From assembly GCA_030248195.1 (NCBI GenBank), contig JASAND010019988.1, positions 1 to 64,000 of the forward strand: a stretch of DNA of 64,000 nucleotides, read 5' to 3'. Numbering within the stretch: position 1 is the first letter of the stretch; each line of letters begins with the position of its first letter. A program made the position numbers and the translations under genes. Below are positions 25,501-34,297 of the stretch, piece by piece. The notes below the pieces were generated by a model. That model had not been told where the DNA came from. It was given only the letters and a program-made list of their open reading frames with translations, and made no database searches. The DNA is from Trissonchulus latispiculum. Lineage: Eukaryota > Nematoda > Enoplea > Enoplida > Ironidae.

Positions 25501-28500
25501 TAGTATACCCTTTAAAAAGAAGTGTCAAGTAACTTGCAGCGATATTTAATCGAAAATTCCTTATCCCAACTGCCTTTTTATGGGCAACCATTTTCAGAGG
25601 AAGGTGTCAAAAATGGTCGAAAATTTTTTGTCTCCGATTTGGTTGAAAAGTCAGTCCTAGGGTAATTCGGGGACGCAGATTCCAAATCTGCAATCGAAAC
25701 TTTTCTAGCTTTTGTGAATCTCGAGATATGGCCAAATGCTACGCTGTTGGAGTACGCAAAAGTGAGCAAATTGTTTAGAAAAGCCTAATATCAGTACTTT
25801 TTTCGAAGCCGGTAGTCAAGTTGAGCTGGTGGATTTGCTAGGACTCCCTTTAAGAGGGTGTATCAAGTAACTTTTAGCGATTTTTAGTGAAAAATTAGTT
25901 ATCCCAACTGCCCTTTCAAGGGCAACCATTTCTAGAAAAGTTCCTTATCCCAACTACCCTTTCAGAGGCAACCATTTCTAGAAAAGTTCCTTATCCCAAC
26001 TTCCCTTTCAGAGGCAACCATTTCCCGAAAATCGACGCTACAAAGTTAGCTGCCTAAAGAAAGAAGCGGCGGCAAACCATTCATGCCAGTTTAGCTTGTC
26101 TCTTTTAGCTATTGTAGAACGCCGAATGATTATGTGGAAGTTGAGGATCAGGATCCCTTTAATCCTCGCTCTGAGCATCCTCCTGTGACGGCTGATTTCT
26201 ACGGTACTCACATGTTTAATCCGCGATCACGTGACCTTGCCACTCATACTGGTACTGGGACCTCTTCCAATGGGCGACCTGGGAACGCGTTGGATGTCAA
26301 TCGGTCAGTATGGGTTACTGTTCTGTTAAAAACGATTGCAAAATTTTTGTGCATAAGCATAAAGGATTGTCTGACTTTTTCCTAGGGAAAATTTCAGGCG
26401 GGGGCAGGTCTGGGGGGATGTTTAGAAAATTGCATAAAAATCGCCATTTTCTGCTGCTGAGCTTAAAAATTAACTATTTTTAACCTAAGTGTAACCTAGC
26501 TGGAAAATTTTTTCAAAACATCCCCAAATCTCTATTTTCCGGGCACTTTAGAGTTCTGGGAGGGGGGCGGCCAAAGTCTGGAGGGCCCATCCCTTTCCCC
26601 TGTAGGAAAAAGCCAGATTGTGTTTATTCAGCAATTAAGAGTAAGGAGTCCGGTTCAGAAATTCACTCAATTTTGTGACGTGCGTTGCGTTGGTGTCCGC
26701 ACTTTAATAGCCGACTGAGTGTAATGCTTTTACATGCAGTATGCATAATAGACGTGTGACAGTCGTCATACTGTCTATGAGTTATTGTTAACAACTAACT
26801 GACAGTGACTGCTTTCATAATTTGCGTTATGAGCACTTTAGTGTTGAAGATAGAATACGTAGATTCTGTTTACGTCTACGAGGTATCTGTTTTGGGCTCA
26901 AATGCTGGCACTTTTCAGCCTGTGACTTCTTGCGAACTTCATGTCCTAACGGTTTCTGGAAACTACTGTTTTCATCAGTGGTTAGTAATAGAACCTGAGA
27001 ATTTTTAACTTTCCAATTGAGTGGTCGGGAGGGACGGACTGCTCCTTCTCCTTCACAAGCCGGACTTTACCAAATTTACTATTTACTGAATTTACAGTCC
27101 TTCAGGTCACTTGCTAGAACCTCCCTCTAGATTGGCCTACATCACCGAAATTCTATTATCTGATATACGTACCCACACCTCGCACTACATAATATTATAA
27201 TACACAGTTTGGATGATTATTTTTTGTTTACTTGATTCAGCAGTGATTCCGAGGACGCTCCTGCTACGCCGATGTGGCTTCGAAATTCTCCTCCGCCAGC
27301 TGTAAGAAATGCTTCCGACAACTATCATGTTCACTTTTGAGGAAAAATACGACAACAATAGTGCTATGATTTAACAGTTATTATTTTTCTTAGTACAGTT
27401 TGAAGATCTGTTTTTGTCTATTTTTTGGTTGTTTAAAGCCTATACTAAAGATATATTTTTGCATATTTTATAAAATTATATAACGGGTGACCCTGTTTTG
27501 CTTGCTTGATTATTTCTTTACTTTCCTTTTGCATATACCTTTATTAATCCACTTTCTGGTCATATTTTTGGTCTGATACATTTCGCTGTAACGTTTTCTG
27601 GGACTTCTGTCTATTTCCTATTCAAACACTTTCTGCAATTGATTTAAACATTATATTGAACTAGAAATTAACGAAAGCATTTTTAGGCTGATTGAGTCAC
27701 ACCAACATGGAATTGTAAGAGTATGTCAAGCTCCACTCTGTGTATAATAAGCGTGACGCATCCTCAGCACGCTCTGACCCCCTCTCCCTCCCACTAAATG
27801 GCACTAAACAAATCACACGCACCCACTGCTTGTGTTTTCGAGCTTTAGCACGTATACACGGAGCAAGTGAGAGTACTTCCCGTTTCTACTGGTCAATAGG
27901 GTTCAGTTTGCGGGAGTGGTGTCCGCCGTTAGCTTGCCGATGATGTGTCACGTTTATAATTCATAAAGAGGCGTGAGCTTGTCATACTCTTATGCATACG
28001 ATAGTACATTTCACGGAAAGAATGACCGTTGGAGAAATTGGCGAAATTTCAAGAAAAAATGGCAATTTTAGTAAATTTAGCTACATTGTGTTCCTTAAGC
28101 CTGAACATATTATTTTGCAACTAACCTATTTAGCCAACTCCTTCGCGAAATAAACTCTCGCAGAATTTTTCGCCAACGTTTTTGAGCTTTTAGGCAATTT
28201 TGGAACTTTTTCAATTTTCAAAGGCAATTTTCGCGAACAAGTAGGTTTATGAGCTTGTTTAAACTTTGTTGCAAAATATACTCAAGCTTTGGTCCACAAA
28301 ATGTAGCTAAATTTGCTTCATCGCCATTTTTTTCGTGAAATTTCGCCAATTTGTCAATCTCGCCTACGGTCATTCTTTCAGTGAATGTACCGTAGATGTA
28401 GTCTTGGTCGCATTTTTGGCACAATGTTTTTGCTTGTCTTTTTGCTCGCTGTGTTGATGGGGCCGGTGTGTTTTTGTTTTTCAGTACGAGTCTCTTCCCA

Positions 28501-28544
28501 GCGGCCGATCTCGCCAAAGTCGCAATGGTGGTCGTCGACGTTAA
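5649..28544 (+). CDS. PROM: Prominin-like five-transmembrane glycoprotein (multi-exon gene)
   Basis: Prominins are cholesterol-binding pentaspan glycoproteins of plasma-membrane protrusions. Fifteen exons join to about 550 residues: 5693-5750 (or from ATG 5649), 8395-8567, 9113-9224, 9382-9483, 9949-10097, 11894-11989, 12184-12256, 12321-12375, 12840-12971, 13141-13239, 14277-14419, 15405-15506, 26109-26303, 27241-27301, 28485-28544. Seen directly: exactly five hydrophobic segments in the prominin layout, a Cys-rich WCCVCC patch after TM1, a Cys-Pro just after TM4, paired Cys before TM5, NxT/S sites in both large loops, and a cytosolic tail ending in PPPAY plus an Arg-rich terminus. Every junction keeps phase except 12375/12840. 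Both extracellular loops are short (about 115 and 150 residues, against roughly 250 or more in vertebrates). The N-terminal start and signal peptide are uncertain. Family assignment rests on topology and local similarity. Confidence 0.82.
5693..5750 (+). CDS. PROM: Prominin-like, first recognised exon (pre-TM1 ectodomain)
   Basis: A pyrimidine-rich acceptor ends at 5692 and a GAG|GTAAAT donor follows 5750. The frame (…DSWEYVE) ends in phase 0 and joins TM1 exon 8395 directly. An in-frame ATG lies at 5649, so this could instead be the initiating exon. No upstream signal-peptide exon was found. Confidence 0.5.
5751..8394. repeat. Prominin intron with dispersed repeat fragments
   Basis: No exon recognised. 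It contains a (TA)n tract at 7285-7309 and GC-rich palindromic modules of the form GGGGGCT(A)CCGCCCC near 6372, 6740 and 7215. Confidence 0.55.
8395..8567 (+). CDS. PROM: Prominin-like exon with TM1 and Cys-rich CCVCC loop
   Basis: TTTGTTTGCAG precedes the exon and GTAAGA follows it. It encodes a ~23-residue hydrophobic helix, then WCCVCCRKRR, then the start of TM2. It ends in phase 2; the next exon's first base completes a Cys codon in the middle of TM2. The Cys cluster after TM1 is a prominin hallmark. Confidence 0.85.
9113..9224 (+). CDS. PROM: Prominin-like exon, end of TM2 and start of loop 1
   Basis: Acceptor TTTTCTAG, donor CAG|GTATAT. One base completes the split Cys codon, then CIGVSLFGNERIHQ continues TM2 into the first large extracellular loop. 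Ends in phase 0. Confidence 0.85.
9382..9483 (+). CDS. PROM: Prominin-like exon, extracellular loop 1
   Basis: A 34-codon exon, phase 0 at both ends, donor GAG|GTGAGT. It holds the N-glycosylation sequons NHT and NVT. It is amphipathic and has no Cys. Confidence 0.8.
9949..10097 (+). CDS. PROM: Prominin-like exon, extracellular loop 1
   Basis: Acceptor TTCCAG, donor AAG|GTGACA, ending in phase 2. It encodes one Cys, an NLT sequon and a Trp-rich stretch (SWSPWTEW) that would sit just before TM3. The split Arg codon is completed exactly by exon 11894. Confidence 0.82.
10400..10895 (+). repeat. 43-bp minisatellite in prominin intron
   Basis: About eleven imperfect copies of a 43-bp unit made of two related half-units, GACGCACCGAATTTGGC… and GACGCACCGGATTCGGC…. 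The same GACGCACC word recurs alone near 10,263 and 11,700, so the array may be the expanded core of a longer element. The rest of intron 10098-11893 shows no recognised exon. Confidence 0.9.
11894..11989 (+). CDS. PROM: Prominin-like exon with TM3
   Basis: The exon starts after TTTTTAG and ends before GTAAGA, phase 2 to phase 2. It encodes RWSTSLILLCAILAVMCLGL and a short basic turn that leads into the TM4 exon, matching the prominin TM3-TM4 hairpin. Confidence 0.85.
12184..12256 (+). CDS. PROM: Prominin-like exon with TM4
   Basis: One base completes a Leu codon, then FGTAGVLALLVMFAFAGSYL forms TM4. The donor is TTG|GTAAGA, phase 0. The Gly near the TM3-TM4 turn fits the family. Confidence 0.85.
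12321..12375 (+). CDS. PROM: Prominin-like exon after TM4, Cys-Pro motif
   Basis: Acceptor CTTTTCCAG. RGVTVISCPKIFRW… places the conserved Cys-Pro right after TM4. The only good donor (GAAG|GTAGAG) ends in phase 1, which does not match the phase-0 exon at 12840. A small exon of length 2 mod 3 may be missing. Confidence 0.7.
12840..12971 (+). CDS. PROM: Prominin-like exon, extracellular loop 2
   Basis: 44 codons, phase 0 at both ends, acceptor TTTTTTTGCAG, donor GAG|GTAAGG. Contains two Cys and an NDT sequon, consistent with the second large loop. Confidence 0.8.
13141..13239 (+). CDS. PROM: Prominin-like exon, extracellular loop 2
   Basis: 33 codons, phase 0 at both ends, donor CAA|GTACGC. 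Predicted helical, with one NVS sequon and no Cys. Confidence 0.78.
13570..13947. repeat. Foldback (hairpin) element in prominin intron
   Basis: Arms of roughly 165-180 bp (13570-13735 and 13780-13947) are near-complementary, with the turn near 13,758. The left arm starts TCTTTCTTCAGG and the right arm ends CCTGAAAGAAAGA. No ORF. It lies wholly within intron 13240-14276. Confidence 0.85.
14277..14419 (+). CDS. PROM: Prominin-like exon, end of loop 2 with paired Cys
   Basis: Acceptor TGTTAG; donor TT|GTACGT, ending in phase 2. A heptad-like helix is followed by LACHNMERSYAASEKAICH, a C-x(n)-C pair just before TM5 as in known prominins. Confidence 0.82.
15405..15506 (+). CDS. PROM: Prominin-like exon with TM5
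   Basis: TTTCAG acceptor. The first base completes a Leu codon, then a GG-rich turn leads into GILAGIFLFIILLMI (TM5) and WSLYQKR. The donor CG|GTGAGC leaves phase 2, which matches exon 26109 across a 10.6-kb intron. Confidence 0.83.
15920..16622 (+). mobile_element. Nested element B1 (solo copy)
   Basis: 5' hairpin GTGTTGCCCAC…TGGGCAACAC (15920-15953), a (TTA)n tract, CCGTCTGTCCCCCCC, then the body. The 3' end is GTGGGCAACA (16593-16602) plus tail ending GCGCTAG. Inserted in the (TTA)n of element C. It gives the reference for reading B2. Confidence 0.8.
16810..18136 (+). mobile_element. Nested element A2 with three ~295-bp internal units
   Basis: Hairpin GGGTTGTCGC at 16810, 3' end GCGACAACCC at 18116-18125 plus GTTGATGCCGG. 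Internal units starting GTCTCCGATTTTGC lie at 17092, 17398 and 17684. Their minus-strand open frame is a by-product of the repeat. Confidence 0.8.
18148..19164 (+). mobile_element. Nested element A3
   Basis: Starts GGGTTGTCGC at 18148, directly after the A2 tail, and ends GCGACAACCC (19144-19153) plus GTTGATGCCGG. Two internal units. Confidence 0.8.
19503..20246 (+). repeat. Array of six hairpin motifs in element B3
   Basis: Copies of CTTATCCCAACTGCC followed by CTTTTAAGGGCAACC occur near 19503, 19840, 19995, 20069, 20141 and 20213. Each contains a TGCCCTTTTAAGGGCA-type palindrome. The last copies are spaced ~72 bp. Related copies lie at 22885-23325 and 25560-26020. Confidence 0.8.
21389..22419 (+). 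mobile_element. Nested element A4
   Basis: GGGTTGTCGC at 21389 follows the A1 tail. The 3' end GCGACAACCC is at 22399-22408, plus GTTGATGCCGG. Two internal units, second one diverged. Confidence 0.8.
22431..24400 (+). mobile_element. Nested element A5, split by B4
   Basis: GGGTTGTCGC at 22431. Interrupted in its 5' ATT/TTTA tract by B4 and resumes at ~23479. The 3' end GCGACAACCC is at 24380-24389. Confidence 0.78.
22490..23478 (+). mobile_element. Nested element B4 (solo copy)
   Basis: Hairpin GTGTTGCCCAC at 22490, (TTA)n, TAGCAGGTGGGTGTCCCCC, hairpin motifs, then GTGGGCAACA (23451-23460) and CGCAGTCGCTAG. Near-identical in content to the non-inserted parts of B3. Confidence 0.8.
26109..26303 (+). 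CDS. PROM: Prominin-like exon, cytosolic tail
   Basis: CTCTTTTAG acceptor; phase 2 in, phase 2 out (CG|GTCAGT). It encodes YCRTPNDYVEVEDQDPF and a Pro/Ser/Thr-rich polar tail. The acidic, Tyr-bearing start resembles the short tails of other prominins. The acceptor sits only about 20 bp after the end of a transposable element (15859-26089). Confidence 0.78.
27241..27301 (+). CDS. PROM: Prominin-like exon, acidic tail ending in PPPA
   Basis: TTGATTCAG acceptor and a strong GCT|GTAAGA donor, phase 0. It encodes SDSEDAPATPMW…SPPPA. If the donor is not used, the frame reads on to TGA at 27338-27340, giving a different C-terminus ending YHVHF. Confidence 0.75.
27716..27993. mobile_element. Hairpin MITE, TAAGAGT-ended family
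   Basis: TAAGAGTATGTCAAGCTC at the left and GAGCTTGTCATACTCTTA at the right; the interior shares CTTGTGTTTTCGAGCTTTAG with the copy at 35 kb. It lies in prominin intron 27302-28484. Confidence 0.75.
28485..28544 (+). CDS. PROM: Prominin-like terminal exon, PPxY completed by splicing
   Basis: TGTTTTTGTTTTTCAG acceptor, then YESLPSGRSRQSRNGGRRR and TAA. Joined in phase 0 to 27301 it yields PPPAYESL, a class I WW-domain ligand, and a basic C-terminus. Confidence 0.68.
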   Translation, partial: YESLPSGRSRQSRNGGRRR

Positions 28545-31500
28545 AGCCAAAGTTTACCCCAGCCGATCTTTGTGCTAAACTTTGCCCAACTGTTCGCTGT
28601 GTGAACCTCCTCCTCATCCTCCTACTTCCTGCATTCTTTGCTTCACTTTCCTTCAGTACCAAGGGATGCGTTTTTGTAGCTGTCTGATATAAGGACTTTT
28701 CTTATGTCGATTGTTTTTATGGTATTATTACTGTACTGAGCAGGTGTTTTTCTTTTAATTTATATAAATTTTATGCACTGCTGCTGCGGCTTGGAAGTTA
28801 CCAATTCCACCGGGTCAGGTTTTAAGAAAAGTTTTTGAAGTTAACATAAAAGGTTGCTGAAATTTCTTTGCGCGAATTAGATTATTCACTTGGATTTCTT
28901 GATCGAAAAAAACAAGTTTCTAATCACATACGTACTTTTGGTTTCCGTTTAAACATCGAAATTGCAACACTTGACAACGTTTTTGCCAAACGTTTGGCGC
29001 AATAGAATTTCGTGTAAGTCACGTTGTGTGAGTGACAATCAACACTTTTGTTATAGTTCAGCTTCAGCTGTCAGCATTTTAAGAGTTCGCTTCTTTTGGT
29101 TTTCAGCATGCTACGCTCTCTAGCCAACTCTGAAATTTAGAACACTTGCAATTTTCCGTTCTTGTTTTTTGAATCTATATGCCCCGCTGTGTCCACGATG
29201 TTTCTAAATTGCCAAATTGCGTAATACAGTTTGGAATTTTTGTGGAAATTTTGGTGAACTTGTTTATAAACGCACCTGGTCAATACTCATTCACGTTTAC
29301 CTCTTTGGATTTCGGGGCGCCTTTTATTGCCATAATCAAGCGGACACTAGGAATCACGGGAAAGTTAAGTTTCGAAGACAGAACTTGTCTTCTCCCCAAG
29401 AGTTTTGTGATCAACTTTCTCCGAAACGAAAGTTATAAATAACTTTTCTGCTAAGGTGAACCAAACCATGTACAGTGATGTTAACTGTACAATTTTACTT
29501 AAGCTTACACTCGCGGTAGTGGTGGTGGTATCGAACTTTCGTCTCTGATTGCCGTTGTTTTTAACGTTTTTCTCTGCCATTTCGTCATTTCTTATTTCAT
29601 TGATTTCCTTTGTTCCATACTTCAACTATTATAACTGAAATTTTGGAAAACCCTTTTTGGCTCACAGCATGCTTCGAATGAGCTTATGAAGGGTGAGTGC
29701 TAGCTTCTGACTTAGTTTTGGTTTCAGCTTACCTCGATTTTACTAAATTTTGCATTTTTAAATTGTGTTTGCTAATTGCCTGTATATACTTCAGCTAAAC
29801 ACTTATGGATCTTCGTATGTTCTATTAACTTTTAACCAGTTGTTGCAGCTCGTGACACCTTATTGCGTATACAATGCATTCCTTAAATAACTCTTGTAAT
29901 GCATGCACAATCACAATGCTGCATTTTGGGTTTATTGCTGCTTTCCTTTGTTTTGAATTTATGCTTCGTTTGTTTTGGTCGTGTGTTTTGGTGTGGTTTT
30001 TTGCATATAGACAGGGTCTCCTTGTTCTGTTTGTTTGATTTTTGCTTTTTAAATCTGTTTTTATTGCAAAACCGTGCACACAATGTTATCTTCACCCTCT
30101 GTATATTTAATATTGGTACATGTTGTTATTTCACTCTGTAATTAATGTGTACAGCTTTTTGTTTTTGATTTCATGCTATTTAAAATTTTCCTTGTTGAGA
30201 CGGTTTCGTTTTTTTGGCTTACACTTAAGTCGAACCTGCTTACTTTACAAGAGTACATAACGATAAGGGCATGACAACAGGGATGACGCTAAATTTAACG
30301 ATAGCCAAAACGATGTCGTGTGGGTAATCTGACCCCAGATCATTTTGTGGGGAAAGGGGGTGACGTCTGAAGACGGTGTGCAGATCATAGCTTTGGCTAT
30401 CACCACATAGCGTATATCTGTTGTCATACCCTTTTCATTATGTACTCTTGATACTTATATATTACAATTTTGGGGTAGATATATAGTGCGCTCTGTTCTG
30501 AAACTTCCGCTTGCAACCTTATTTGTATTTGTAATTGTTTGTTTGAATTTTGCTTTGGTACTGGTATACTATTATGACATTGATGTGTAATAATTATTGG
30601 ATAATAATAATTATTATATACAATATTATTTAACTTGTACACGTATCCCTTTTGTTGGTATGGTGCCTCTTGTAGCAACTCAGTTATTTCCGTTGCTGTG
30701 TTCAGTTCAGATATTTGTATTATACAGTGATCCTAGTGAACGCCTTAGAAATGTGGTTTAGTAACTATACTGTAGTGTACAGTACGTTTTGTTTTGTGCT
30801 GTGTAGTGATGCTCTTTCCTGTTTTCTGCTGAAGATTTTGTAGAGATTTTGTTTGTTGCAGTGCTGGGATGGGAGGATAGCTAACTGCAGGAGTGCATAA
30901 TAAACAAGTATCCTAGCTTTCTATTTCTGTCTCTACTTACTACTTTGTGTTAACAAAATATGCACACTACAGTTCGAAAACAGAAAAAACCGTTCCATTT
31001 ATTACTCATATATGGGAATTCTTTGATGCACTGAGTAAGTGAGTGAGTGAGTGAGAGCTAGTTCCAGTGTGCGTGTAGCAACCTTGTAGGTTTTATTACC
31101 ATGGTAGGTGCAGGAAAAGTTTTCAGAAACTTGGAAAATGAAAAGTTTTCTGGAAGATGGGCTTAAGAAAAATGTAGGTCTTAACAAGATATTTTCTGGT
31201 TTTCGTGTTAGTGTCGTCTCTGCAGTGAAAATTGGGACACGCTTTCAGTAGTCCGCGTTTCAGATTCTTAGTTTTTTCGGTCGGATTTTTCGTTTTCCGG
31301 AAAATCGCAAGTATAAGTTCTGGTTTCAGAAAGCAGTTACGTAATGTTTTGGCTAACCTGATGCTTTATTTATCGCCATTTCTTGAGCTTGAGTATTGTT
31401 GTGTGCAGCATTTTAAGCATTATATATATTTGAATTATACTTTATTATTTCTTGTTAATAAAATGTATAAAGATTAATTTATTGATTTTGGATCCCTTTA

Positions 31501-32074
31501 TGAAATTATGATAAAGCTTATGAGTACAAAGTTGCTCGTGGTTTTAGAAAGTTTTCCTTTTCTGAAAAGTTAAAAATGTATCCAACATTTTAATTTATAC
31601 TGTGTTTAATTTAGTTTTGATTTTACAGTATGCAATGTATCTGTGTGCATAACTTTTATATATGTACGTATTAAAGCTGAGTTTAAGTCGAGTTTGATAG
31701 GATTTTATATTTTTGGGTGTTGAAAGATTGCTAGTTTGAATTGATTCTGGAAATCCACCCAAACAAGCAAGTAGGTAAACCTGGAACTGGAATTGTCTGA
31801 ATTCGCACAAGCGTTGTCTTTAAGTAGGTAGTATAGGGGGTTTTGGATCGTAGAATACGAATCGGGAAATTATTTTGGATTGCTCGGTTCTGTGTTACGA
31901 GTTCCATTAGCTTTTACTTTATTTAATGATAAGCCTTGTTTCGAGCAATGTGCATAGTGACACTCTCTTATATTGTGTACTCTTGATAGTATTAACGAAA
32001 TAGCATAGCGGTTTGATACCTTCAAAATTTCATGTTTTGAGGAATGGTGGAAACCAGGTTTTTTTGGTTTTCGG
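28545..32074. other. Prominin 3' region and intergenic sequence
   Basis: AT-rich sequence with no convincing exon. It includes the MITE at 30248-30450 and a lone MITE end near 31970-31990 (TATTGTGTACTCTTGA). Open frames at 29179-29442 and 31232-31477 have no recognisable domain. Confidence 0.4.
30248..30450. mobile_element. Hairpin MITE, CAAGAGTACATAA family (short copy)
   Basis: CAAGAGTACATAACGATAAG at the left, inverted at the right end (CATTATGTACTCTTG). ~200 bp, non-coding. Confidence 0.8.
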
Positions 32075-33830
32075 ATTTGCGTCAACCTTGCGTCCCACTA
32101 AACTTCTTAAGTTGCGTCCCGTTAAGAAATTTTGCGTCCAGGCAGAATTCTTGTTTTAGCGTGATTTAGTGCGAGAAATTGTTTTATTTATGAAGATTTC
32201 GATAATTCCTGTAGTGTAACACTATTTAGACTACATACTTAGAAAGTATATAGATGCTGCTTAACTGTAATGCAGGACTAAACGATTACCACAGAATATA
32301 TGTAGATGCTACCAATGTACAGGGCGGGGTCTGGGGGGCGGCGCCCCCAGAAGTTGAAGAATTTTTTGAAATTACAGAATAATCCGTAGTGGAAATGTTA
32401 AAAAAGATTTTTTTGACATCTGTTGCATCTAACGAATGCCTTGAGTAATTTTCGATATTATTGACACACATTATTCCGATATTTCAACGTTAGTTAAACC
32501 AAGAGTACATAATACATAAGAGTGTGACAGCAGGCAAGCTTTCTGTCATCAGCTGTAAGTACATGCTATGTTCGCTAACGGCTGACCCCCCCCACAAACG
32601 TGTATGTGCTCTTCAAAGAAATTCGCACGCTATCTTTGCGTGTTAAAGCTCGCAACAGACGCACATTGAACCAACTGAGTAGTTGTGTTTTCGAGCTTCA
32701 GCATGCAAGCGTAGCGGCCAAATTTCTTTGAAGAGCACATACACATTTGTGGGGGGGGGTCAGCCGTTAGCGAACATAGCATGTACCTACAGCTGATAAC
32801 AGAGAGCTTGCCTGCTGTCACACTCTTATATATTATGTACTCTTGGTTAAACTAAACAAAGTATTAAAAATTTATTAATTATCATTGACAAGAAAGGTAC
32901 GTAAGTAAATATTAAAACATACAGTCGGTGTCGAAAACTCCGACAACTACTGATGCTTGGTAACAATATTGCAAATGAGGACCGGGGAAGTTGGAGATTT
33001 TTTGAAATTACGGATTAAATCCGTTGTGGAAATGTTTTTAAAAAGGCTAATTTGGCAAATGTTACATCTAACTAAAGCTCCTAAAGCTAATACATTTTTT
33101 GTGTCAATTGCGTCTGTAAATTTTGAATTTTGAATAAATCAGTATCAATAAACAAAGAAGCGTGTAATGCTTCGTGCTGCATTATTCAACGGCAAAACAG
33201 TGAAGCATTTGTATGTAAATACTATTAACGCTAGTTACGATAAATTCATCGTTAATTGTACATAGGCCTTTTGTATTTGAAAATTTTAGAAAAATGTTAG
33301 TCTTGCATTATTTCAAATTGCCATTTGTGTATTTTTTGCGAAAAACGTTTTTTAGAAGAAACAAAATAATTTGGATATTCTGCTCCTGCTACAGTTACAA
33401 ATTGTTAATTTCGGTGCTTTACTTTACTACTCATCTGGATCCTGCCTGACCTGTTGAATGAGAATAATATAAATGTTAACGATTATGCACCTGGTAAGAT
33501 CTGTATGTTTATTGAAGTGAAATTTACTAGTTCAAAAAGATCTGATATGGATGCAGGTAGACAACAACTGAACAAGTAACACTGAGTAACATTGAGGCAT
33601 GACCTTGTACCTTGGCATTCTATTACAAAGTGGGGAAACAGCGGAGCCCCCAGGACCCGAAGAAATTTTTGGAAAAACGGAAAATTGGTACAGGAAACAA
33701 ACAAGTTTTTACTCTTACAAAAGTTAATTTTTTTCACAAAATAATGTTGCGTCTAGCTTGCGTCCCGTTAAAATTTCATTGCGTCCAGACTCCAGATAAG
33801 AAACTTTGCGTCCAGACGCACATCTGAACG
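32075..33830. repeat. Element flanked by TTGCGTCC word clusters
   Basis: Both ends carry clusters of TTGCGTCCxxTTAA words in the same orientation (32083-32145 and 33757-33825). The interior holds a separate MITE and a GC palindrome module (32320-32352). No ORF of note. Confidence 0.45.
32491..32854. mobile_element. Hairpin MITE, CAAGAGTACATAAT family
   Basis: TAGTTAAACCAAGAGTACAT at the left and its complement at the right end. The arms extend about 110 bp through CGCTAACGGCTGACC and C/G runs; the inner arm GTGTATGTGCTCTTCAAAG also pairs. Confidence 0.85.
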
Positions 33831-34297
33831 CAAAAAACCCTGGTTGAAACTACATAGTTTCAGTTTCAGTTTCAGGTCTTTACTCAAATTAGTTTCAGTT
33901 TCAGTCGACGGCCTAAAATAATTTCAGTTTCGGTGTCAGGTCTCCTCCCAAAATAGTTTCAGTTTTAGTGCCTGAAACATCACTAGCTGTACCACGCTGA
34001 TATTCTTTTGCGAGTGGTAATTCGAATTATATATAAGAGCAGAAGAAATATCGGGCACCTTCTGTTTATTGGGCGGGGGAGGGAGTAGAACCGAGGATAA
34101 TAGATAATAGTTGTTAAGATGATACGCTATTAAGACTCGAGTTCATTCCCTTCAGTCCTGTTTTTGAACTGCTGTGGGCTGAAACTAAAACATTACCTTT
34201 CTGCATCTGTGGCCCCTGGACTCAGCAGTCAGAACTACATCTGGGCTTTAAATATTAAATCTGCTAATTATTGTAAGCCTTTTCTTTAGATTCAAAA

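Larger units (their letters stand above)
15859..26089 (+). mobile_element. Outer element C, host of nine nested elements
   Basis: Starts with hairpin GGTTTGCCGC…GGGCAAACC (15859-15893) and ends with GCGGCAAACC (26069-26078) plus tail ATTCATGCCAG. Its own sequence is 15859-15919 and ~25076-26089. Everything between is inserted copies of families A and B, all in the same orientation. No transposase ORF, so it is non-autonomous. Class unknown; the short terminal repeats with a 5' hairpin and a microsatellite recall Helentron-type derivatives, but this is not established. Confidence 0.75.

Noticed and set aside
28385..28687. 100-residue + frame with a signal-peptide-like start
   Set aside because: It overlaps the prominin acceptor and terminal exon 28485-28544 in another frame; the hydrophobic start is the T-rich tract before the acceptor. 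No family resemblance.
29179..29442. 87-residue + frame MPRCVHDVSKLPNC…
   Set aside because: No recognisable domain, no splice context linked to neighbours, and an equally open second frame overlaps it.
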